From: Chloroflexota bacterium
GTDB taxonomy: Bacteria > Chloroflexota > Anaerolineae > Anaerolineales > Villigracilaceae
Assembly: GCA_020217065.1 (NCBI GenBank)
Contig: JAIWOB010000116.1
Location: 1 to 12,565 of the forward strand
Length of the DNA: 12,565 bases
Reading direction: 5' to 3'
Positions within the stretch are counted from its first letter, which is position 1, and the number at the start of each line of letters is the position of its first letter. This document shows, piece by piece, positions 6,870 to 11,519 of the stretch. The position numbers were made by a program, and so were the translations under genes. The notes under the pieces are model-generated. The model ran no database searches. It worked only from the letters and a program-made list of their open reading frames with translations, and had not been told where the DNA came from.

Positions 6870-7727
6870 TCATTCTCCCGCAATGAGCGCGCATGAAATC
6901 AATTGATTGTAAATCAGGCGGCATTCCATCCAGCGGTCTTGGCTTTTTACCAACACTTGAAAATCGCCCAGGGTTTCGTCGTAACCGCCGACGAATAAGA
7001 GCCTGTTTGGCTCTAAATACGCTTTCACTTCTTTGAGCGCGCCAGCGTGCATTTTTCTTGAAAGCAGCGGGTCGGTTTCTTTGCCGCCCTGATGTTCGAG
7101 AACGAATTCAACGCTGGCGTCGAGGGAGACGATGGCGCTCCGAAACGGCTCGTTAACGAGGCTGTCGGTAAACGAGCCGCTCATCCCCATCAGGAAGGCG
7201 GAAAACAAAATCGGCGCGGCTTTGCCGAAGAACGAGGTGGAAAAGGCGGCTGGCTCAGTCAGGGGAATTTGCGCTGCGCCGGCGATGAACGCAAAGGGAG
7301 CCAGCCATGCCAGCGACAATCCCACCCGATAACCAAACCCGCTCTGCGGGTATTGGAGGAAACTTCCCAACTGCGGGTCGAGCAGCGAAGCGAAGAAGGG
7401 GTTAATTTTCATCGGCAGAGCGACGACAAGCCAGGCAAATCCAGCCGCGGCGGCAAGCCAGAATAAAATTCCCAGAAGACCGCTTTGTAATCGCGCCGTC
7501 AACCAGCCGCAAAGACCGCCCATTGCCGCGCAGCACATCAGGCTGACGCCGAGCATATTCCAGGGAAAGTAAGCGTGGGATTGATTGAGAATCCAGGCGT
7601 CCCATCCCCAGGCGGCTGCCGCCAGGGCAATGCCTCCTCCCGCCCCGTAAAGCGCCCCAAAAATTTGTTTGCGCCGCGCGATTTCGACGGCGGCGTTCGC
7701 TTTTCCATTTGATATGTTTGTTCCCAT
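6870..7727 (-). CDS. Five-helix membrane protein of unknown function
   Basis: 285 residues from the ATG at 7727-7725, which overlaps the TGA of the upstream lipoprotein gene as TGATG and has GGAGG about 10 nt before it. A longer reading frame from 7904 would lie inside the lipoprotein gene and is rejected. Hydrophobic segments at about 22-46, 54-76, 82-104, 133-154 and 165-190 predict five transmembrane helices, rich in Ala, Gly and Trp. The last 95 residues form a soluble part (LDASVEFVLEHQGG, RLLFVGGYDETLGDFQVLV, RWMECRLIYNQLISCALI). I recognise no family. Its location between an SH3b lipoprotein and a receptor cyclase, with overlapping or nearly touching ends on both sides, suggests the three act in one membrane complex or pathway. 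Confidence 0.75.
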   Translation of the reverse strand: MGTNISNGKANAAVEIARRKQIFGALYGAGGGIALAAAAWGWDAWILNQSHAYFPWNMLGVSLMCCAAMGGLCGWLTARLQSGLLGILFWLAAAAGFAWLVVALPMKINPFFASLLDPQLGSFLQYPQSGFGYRVGLSLAWLAPFAFIAGAAQIPLTEPAAFSTSFFGKAAPILFSAFLMGMSGSFTDSLVNEPFRSAIVSLDASVEFVLEHQGGKETDPLLSRKMHAGALKEVKAYLEPNRLLFVGGYDETLGDFQVLVKSQDRWMECRLIYNQLISCALIAGE

Positions 7728-8776
7728 CAAGGAAGCGCCTCCATAAATATTGTGTAGACCGTGAAGCCGGGTTCGTTTTGCGTCAAACGCAGGAGATATT
7801 CCCCTTCCGCCTTCACAGGAAATAGAAATTCTTTTCCGCAGGAAAAGTCGCGGACAGCCTTTTGAGATTCCCATATTTCGGCGCGCAACGCGTTGTTGGC
7901 GCACCTGGCTTTAAAGGCGACGACGGTTTCAAAGGCGGCGGAAAAACGCAGCCAGTCTTCCGAGTCTCCTTCCAGCGCGGAGAGTGAGCCGTCCCATTGC
8001 GCGGCGCGGGAAGCCGCCGGAGAAAAGAGAACGACCGCCAGCGGGGATTCTATCGTATCGCTGTCTAAGGCGGCTGCCGCCCCAGTTGGAAGGGACGCCG
8101 CCGGCGTGAGCCTTTCCCCTTCCTTCCCAATCTGCGGGGCGTCTTCGATTCCCTCCGCCTGCACAAATTCAGCGGCGACCCATCCCCTGCCTTCAGGCGC
8201 GGCGGCAAATTCGATTTGAAGCCATTTGCCGTCGGCGTTTCTGCCGGTGATGAAAACAAGGTCTTGCGGATTTAATGTCCCTAGGGTTTCGGAATCCGTT
8301 CCCGCTTCTTTGCGGACGTTGACTTTTTGAGCGACAAGCCCGAGGATGCCCGACGCTGAGTCTGGTTTCACCTCGACAATTTGAAGCGCATCGCCGGCTT
8401 GAACCTGCACATATTCGGCGCGCACCCAGCCTTTTCCGCCTTCCGCTTCCGCGTATAGGATTTGATACCATCCTCCGCCTGCGGCTTTTCCCACAATTTG
8501 AACTTTGGAAAAAACGCCAATCATCCCCAGCGATTTTCCAGCGGCGGACGGCTTGTCGCGGACGTTCAATTGCGTTGCGGTAATTCCTGCGACAGGCTCG
8601 ACCTTTTCTTCCGGCTGCGGCGTGGTGGGGAAAGCTAGGCTTGGCGTCGCTTGCGGCGTTGTCGTGGGCGGCAGGGTGGCGGTTGAAAAAATCTCCGTCG
8701 CCTGAATAGGGGCAGGGGGGGCGGCGCAGCCCGCGCAGAACGTTAAGACCAGCGAAAGAGCAATCTTTCGATTCAC
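7727..8776 (-). CDS. Lipoprotein with two SH3b-like domains
   Basis: 349 residues from a GTG start at 8776. The signal peptide ends in CAGC (Cys17), a slightly unusual lipobox with Cys at -3. A Thr/Pro linker follows (about 25-58). Two bacterial SH3 (SH3b) repeats follow: about 66-126 (TQLNVRDKPS, GWYQI, GKGWVRAEYV) and about 144-207 (QKVNVRKEAG, KWLQIEF, GRGWVAAEFV). Such domains usually bind cell-wall peptides or polymers. The C-terminal part (about 243-349; DSEDWLRF, GEYLLRLT) resembles pre-peptidase C-terminal type beta domains. It is the first gene of the SH3b, membrane protein, cyclase operon. A -10 box ends 6 nt before the GTG and there is no clear RBS, so the mRNA may be leaderless. 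Confidence 0.88.
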   Translation of the reverse strand: MNRKIALSLVLTFCAGCAAPPAPIQATEIFSTATLPPTTTPQATPSLAFPTTPQPEEKVEPVAGITATQLNVRDKPSAAGKSLGMIGVFSKVQIVGKAAGGGWYQILYAEAEGGKGWVRAEYVQVQAGDALQIVEVKPDSASGILGLVAQKVNVRKEAGTDSETLGTLNPQDLVFITGRNADGKWLQIEFAAAPEGRGWVAAEFVQAEGIEDAPQIGKEGERLTPAASLPTGAAAALDSDTIESPLAVVLFSPAASRAAQWDGSLSALEGDSEDWLRFSAAFETVVAFKARCANNALRAEIWESQKAVRDFSCGKEFLFPVKAEGEYLLRLTQNEPGFTVYTIFMEALP

Positions 8777-8782
8777 TTTCTT

Positions 8783-8788
8783 ATTGTA
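8783..8788 (-). promoter_or_regulatory. -10 box for the SH3b-membrane-cyclase operon
   Basis: On the minus strand TACAAT ends 6 nt before the GTG start of the SH3b lipoprotein. This puts the transcription start at about the start codon. No convincing -35 hexamer is seen. The arrangement parallels that upstream of ftsY. Confidence 0.4.
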
Positions 8789-8812
8789 ACTCTAGTTCGG
8801 GGCAATCCTCGC

Positions 8813-8844
8813 AAAAACGACAAAGCCGCCTTGCGGCGGCTTTG
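8813..8844 (-). terminator. Intrinsic terminator of the tRNA-Arg gene
   Basis: A perfect 10-bp stem (8821-8830 with 8835-8844) closes on a GCAA tetraloop (minus-strand reading). A short TCG and a T5 run (8817-8813) follow. It begins 3 nt after the encoded CCA end of the tRNA. It should insulate the tRNA transcript from the SH3b operon that starts 37 nt further on. Confidence 0.85.
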
Positions 8845-8846
8845 CT

Positions 8847-8921
8847 TGGCGCCCCCGCGCAGACTCGAACTGCGCTCTCCGGCTCCGGAGGCCGACGCTC
8901 TGTCCACTGAGCTACGGGGGC
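8847..8921 (-). tRNA. tRNA-Arg (anticodon CCG)
   Basis: A 75-nt cloverleaf including an encoded CCA (8849-8847). The acceptor GCCCCCG pairs with CGGGGGC (7 bp). The D stem is GCTC/GAGC with an 8-nt loop. The anticodon stem is TCGGC/GCCGG (one T-G pair) with the loop CTCCGGA, which gives anticodon CCG for the Arg codon CGG. The variable loop is AGAG. The T stem is CGCAG/CTGCG with the loop TTCGAGT. The discriminator base is G. Confidence 0.95.
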
Positions 8922-8931
8922 GGACGCGCAA

Positions 8932-8961
8932 ATTTTACCACTCAAACTTTTTCTTTGGCAA
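8932..8961 (-). promoter_or_regulatory. Promoter of tRNA-Arg
   Basis: On the minus strand TTGCCA (-35; 8961-8956) and TAAAAT (-10; 8937-8932) are separated by 18 nt; each hexamer differs from consensus at one base. The -10 ends 10 nt before the mature tRNA 5' end, so the precursor leader would be only a few bases. Confidence 0.7.
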
Positions 8962-9001
8962 TTATCTTGCAATCTCCCGATAACCTTGCTGCAACGCGAC
9001 G

Positions 9002-9023
9002 ATTGTAAATGCCGCCATACAAT
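9002..9023. promoter_or_regulatory. Candidate operator dyad ATTGTA-N10-TACAAT
   Basis: Two perfect 6-bp half sites in inverted orientation have a 10-nt spacer, so centres are 16 nt apart, which suits a dimeric regulator. The right half equals a -10 hexamer (TACAAT) facing the downstream exported-protein genes. It could arise by chance in AT-rich DNA. Confidence 0.25.
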
Positions 9024-9210
9024 GTAGAAAACTTTTCACCGTTCCATCGGCAGGTGGAAATTCAAATCGGTTATTGAATCGCCCGTCCAAAACATGTTCA
9101 CAATGACGAGCCGCTCGCGGAGGTGCCAGCAACCAATACAAACTTCAACGCTAATTTTGTCATTTTGCTTCAAACGATTTTCGTTTCACTCAAATAAGGA
9201 GAATAAAGTT

Positions 9211-10440
9211 ATGAAAGCCAAGTTTCTGTTTCAAGCGTTTGTCCTGCTTGCCGTCGTTGTCGGCGCTTTGGGGAGCGGACATCAGGCGCAAGCCCAGTCG
9301 GGCGTGCAGATTGTGATGCGCAGCCTGACCTTGTGGGATTCCATCTACACCGGCTATGTGGATTCGATGCGGTACGAAAAATGGCCCCTCAATCTGAGCG
9401 AGGCGGAAAACTTCACGGTTACCGCCACGCGCAGCTCGGGCAATTTGTCCCCGCTGATTTTGCTGTTGGACGCCAGCGACAATGAAATTTCGCGCAGCGT
9501 CGGCGCGCTGACCAGCTCCCGCCCCGCCGGCAATTACTACATTCTGATTCGACCCGAAACGTCTGAGGGCGGCACATACAGCCTGACCATCCGCAAGACG
9601 ACAACAACGGTTGAAGAAGCCTCCGTTTCCGTGTCGTTAGTTCCCCCCAGCGTTGAAGTGGGCGGCGATGCGACCGCTATCGTCAGCCTGAACAACGTCC
9701 CTGCCAGCGGTTACACCAGCGTCGAATTTACCTGCTCCTATAACCCCGCCATGATTGAGGTCGGCAATATTACCGCCAACACCGACCTGTTTGGCGCAGA
9801 CCCCGCCGTCGCTATCAACGGTCCGCAGGGCGGGAGTTTTATCGTTGCCATTGCGGGAAGCAACGGCAGGAAGGCGACTGCCGACGGCGCAGCCTTTACC
9901 TTTAACGTTCATGCGCTGGCGGTAGGACAAGCTGAAATTACATGCAGGGCGCGGGTCTCGACCGGTAACAACGCCTTGACGGAAATTTCTTTTACCAGCG
10001 CCACATTGACAATTACCGATGCGGTGGTGAACGGCACGCTGAACGGCAAAGTCCTGGCTGGCAAAATCCCCACCGTTTCTCTCTATGAGGGCGAATCGCT
10101 TGTGACTTCCGTCCAGGCGGATGAAAATGGCAACTTCAGCCTTGCCGCTCCCGCCGGCTCCTACATCGTGGTCGCCAGCGCGGAAGGCTTCCTCAAAGCC
10201 CGAGGTTCCGCCACTCTGACGCGGGGGCAAACGACTTCCATGCCTGACGTCAGGCTGCCGGCTGGCGATATTGACGGCAACGGCGTGATTGACCAATTTG
10301 ACGCCCTGACCATTGGCATGAACTATAACCTGCCCACTCCCGCCGCCGCCGATTTGAATAACGACGCGAACATTAACGTCCTCGACCTCGAACTTCTCGC
10401 CTTTAATTACCGCATGGTTGGACCCGTCAACTGGCAATAA
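9211..10440 (+). CDS. Secreted cohesin- and dockerin-containing protein
   Basis: 409 residues from the ATG at 9211, which follows AAGGAG and starts a clear signal peptide (about 1-29, ending AQAQ). Domains in order are as follows. First is a PPC-like beta domain (about 38-130; LWDSIYTG, RYEKWPLNLSE, PAGNYYILI). Second is a cohesin (about 138-270; VSLVPPSVEVGGDATAIVSL, FTCSYNPAMIEV). Third is a carboxypeptidase-regulatory-like beta domain (about 274-350; LNGKVLAG, NGNFSLAAPAGSYIVVAS). Last is a C-terminal dockerin with two calcium loops, DIDGNGVIDQFD (353-364) and DLNNDANINVLD (381-392). Each loop has acidic or Asn ligands at positions 1, 3, 5 and 12. Cohesin and dockerin bind each other in cellulosomes, but no glycosidase is present here. 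The protein could chain with itself or dock on the cohesin of the next gene product. Confidence 0.9.
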   Translation: MKAKFLFQAFVLLAVVVGALGSGHQAQAQSGVQIVMRSLTLWDSIYTGYVDSMRYEKWPLNLSEAENFTVTATRSSGNLSPLILLLDASDNEISRSVGALTSSRPAGNYYILIRPETSEGGTYSLTIRKTTTTVEEASVSVSLVPPSVEVGGDATAIVSLNNVPASGYTSVEFTCSYNPAMIEVGNITANTDLFGADPAVAINGPQGGSFIVAIAGSNGRKATADGAAFTFNVHALAVGQAEITCRARVSTGNNALTEISFTSATLTITDAVVNGTLNGKVLAGKIPTVSLYEGESLVTSVQADENGNFSLAAPAGSYIVVASAEGFLKARGSATLTRGQTTSMPDVRLPAGDIDGNGVIDQFDALTIGMNYNLPTPAAADLNNDANINVLDLELLAFNYRMVGPVNWQ

Positions 10441-10457
10441 CCTTTTGCCCCATTTTC

Positions 10458-10489
10458 GCAGGGGCGCGCCGTCAGCGGGGCGTCCCTGC
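10458..10489 (+). other. Intercistronic hairpin upstream of the FHA gene
   Basis: Positions 10458-10470 pair with 10477-10489 (13 positions, one G-T pair and one mismatch) around a 6-nt loop. No T-run follows. The RBS of the next gene (AGGAG, 10493-10497) begins 4 nt after the stem. It may adjust downstream translation or mark an mRNA-processing or stability point rather than terminate. Confidence 0.5.
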
Positions 10490-10503
10490 TTCAGGAGACT
10501 CTC

Positions 10504-11460
10504 ATGAAACCCTTCAACGCCTTCCTCCTTGCAATTATTGTCGCTTTGACCGCCGCGTTCCCCGCAGCCGCCCAATCGCCGGAAACGATTTGGATATCTG
10601 TCCCCGCCGAAAATTATAAGACGGGAGAAACCATCCTGGTTGCTGTCAACGCCGTTTCTTCTTCTCCCATCCAGGGCTTTACTTTCCAAATTCGTTACGA
10701 CCCCGCCTGTTTGCAGCCCACCCAGGCGACCAGCCCCATCCCCGGCATGAACGGTCTGCAACTGCCGCAGCTGCCCGGTTTGGTTGACGCATCCTTTGCC
10801 AGCTCTACCCCGCAGACCGCTAACGGCGTCCTGGCTGAAGTGAGGTTTGTCGTCTTGGGCGGGTGCCAGACCAGCCTGACGCTGGAGAGCGCGGCGCTTG
10901 CTATTCGCAATGAGGCGGGCTTTGCCGCCCCTCTGCCAGGCGTTTCTCTTGGAGAAAAGGTCCTCGCTCTGAACCTTTCAAAGGAACGCGGCGTTATCGC
11001 TACTCCGCCAATCTCCGGCACGCCTCTCATTTTAGGAGAAGCCCCCAAGTCCTCGACTTTGCCTCTCTGGGTTGTGATTTTGATTTCCCTGATATTCGGC
11101 GGCGGCTTACTTGTGTCGTCGTTTGTCCTGCTTCGTAAAAAACCGGCGGCGAAAAAGCCTGCCGCCGCTCCGAGAGCAACCGTTCAATTCAAACGCGGTC
11201 CCCGCGCCGGCGAAATCGTTTCGTTGAGAAAACTGCCTTGCAATATCGGCAGCGACCCCGTTAACGAGATTTGCCTCGACGACCCTTCCGTCAGCAAGCG
11301 TCATGCAAAGATATTTGCCGATAACGGCGTGTACTACCTGCTGGGTTTGGGCGGCGAGACTTTCTTAAACGGCGCTGCGGTCTCCAAGTCCGCGGCGGCT
11401 TTGAAGCCCGGCGATATGGTGAGGCTCGGACAGAACGTTTTCTTCACTTTTGCCGCCTAA
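10504..11460 (+). CDS. Transmembrane protein with extracellular cohesin-like and cytoplasmic FHA domain
   Basis: 318 residues; the ATG follows AGGAG by 6 nt. There is a signal peptide (about 1-23, AAAQ). A cohesin-like beta domain follows (about 28-155; YKTGETILVAVNA, GFTFQIRYDPACLQ, GVLAEVRFVVLG). Then come a spacer, one transmembrane helix (about 187-210), a Lys/Ala/Pro-rich basic stop-transfer segment (RKKPAAKKPA) and a C-terminal FHA domain (about 225-318). The FHA core shows CNIGSDPVNEICLDD, PSVSKRHAKI and TFLNG. The phosphate-binding Ser264, His267 and Asn289 are kept, but the usual Arg after the first Gly is Ser250. FHA domains bind phosphothreonine peptides. The topology links an outside cohesin to inside phospho-signalling. 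It lies 63 nt after the dockerin gene and 59 nt before the peptidase gene. I know of no characterised protein with this architecture. Confidence 0.85.
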   Translation: MKPFNAFLLAIIVALTAAFPAAAQSPETIWISVPAENYKTGETILVAVNAVSSSPIQGFTFQIRYDPACLQPTQATSPIPGMNGLQLPQLPGLVDASFASSTPQTANGVLAEVRFVVLGGCQTSLTLESAALAIRNEAGFAAPLPGVSLGEKVLALNLSKERGVIATPPISGTPLILGEAPKSSTLPLWVVILISLIFGGGLLVSSFVLLRKKPAAKKPAAAPRATVQFKRGPRAGEIVSLRKLPCNIGSDPVNEICLDDPSVSKRHAKIFADNGVYYLLGLGGETFLNGAAVSKSAAALKPGDMVRLGQNVFFTFAA

Positions 11461-11519
11461 CCGCGCGCTCTGGCTGGCGTCCGACCATTTTTGCTTTGCC
11501 CTCCATCATAGGAGAGACC

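Larger units (their letters stand above)
8922..9210. other. Intergenic region between tRNA-Arg and the exported-protein row
   Basis: 289 bp without a credible gene. It holds the tRNA promoter, several short TTGC/GCAA repeats (8957-8994) and a dyad ATTGTA-N10-TACAAT (9002-9023). The 117 bases before the ATG at 9211 could be read through in the same frame from 9094, but they have no RBS and the encoded residues do not look like a signal peptide. No strong plus-strand promoter was identified. TACAAT at 9018-9023 is the best -10 candidate, but it lacks a good -35. Confidence 0.5.

Noticed and set aside
7728..7904. N-terminal extension of the five-helix membrane protein
   Set aside because: The extra 59 residues lie fully inside the SH3b lipoprotein gene, are Arg-rich and unlike a membrane protein start. 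The ATG at 7727 has an RBS and a TGATG coupling.
8847..8921. tRNA-Arg as an integration site for a mobile element
   Set aside because: No integrase, no direct repeat of the tRNA 3' end and no composition break was seen. The tRNA 3' side holds its own terminator and then the SH3b operon.
9094..9210. N-terminal extension of the dockerin protein (39 residues)
   Set aside because: No RBS is found at 9094, and the extension would bury the signal peptide. The ATG at 9211 has AAGGAG and begins the signal peptide.
4910..9210. CRP-type cAMP receptor sites (TGTGA-N6-TCACA) that could link the cyclase to local genes
   Set aside because: No sequence with both half sites was found upstream of rex, the SH3b operon or the surface module.
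9637..10761. Long antisense open frame (374 codons) opposite the dockerin and FHA genes
   Set aside because: It overlaps two well-supported exported-protein genes, spans their intergenic hairpin, is Gly/Arg/Asp-rich without domain features and has no signal for expression. It is a composition shadow.
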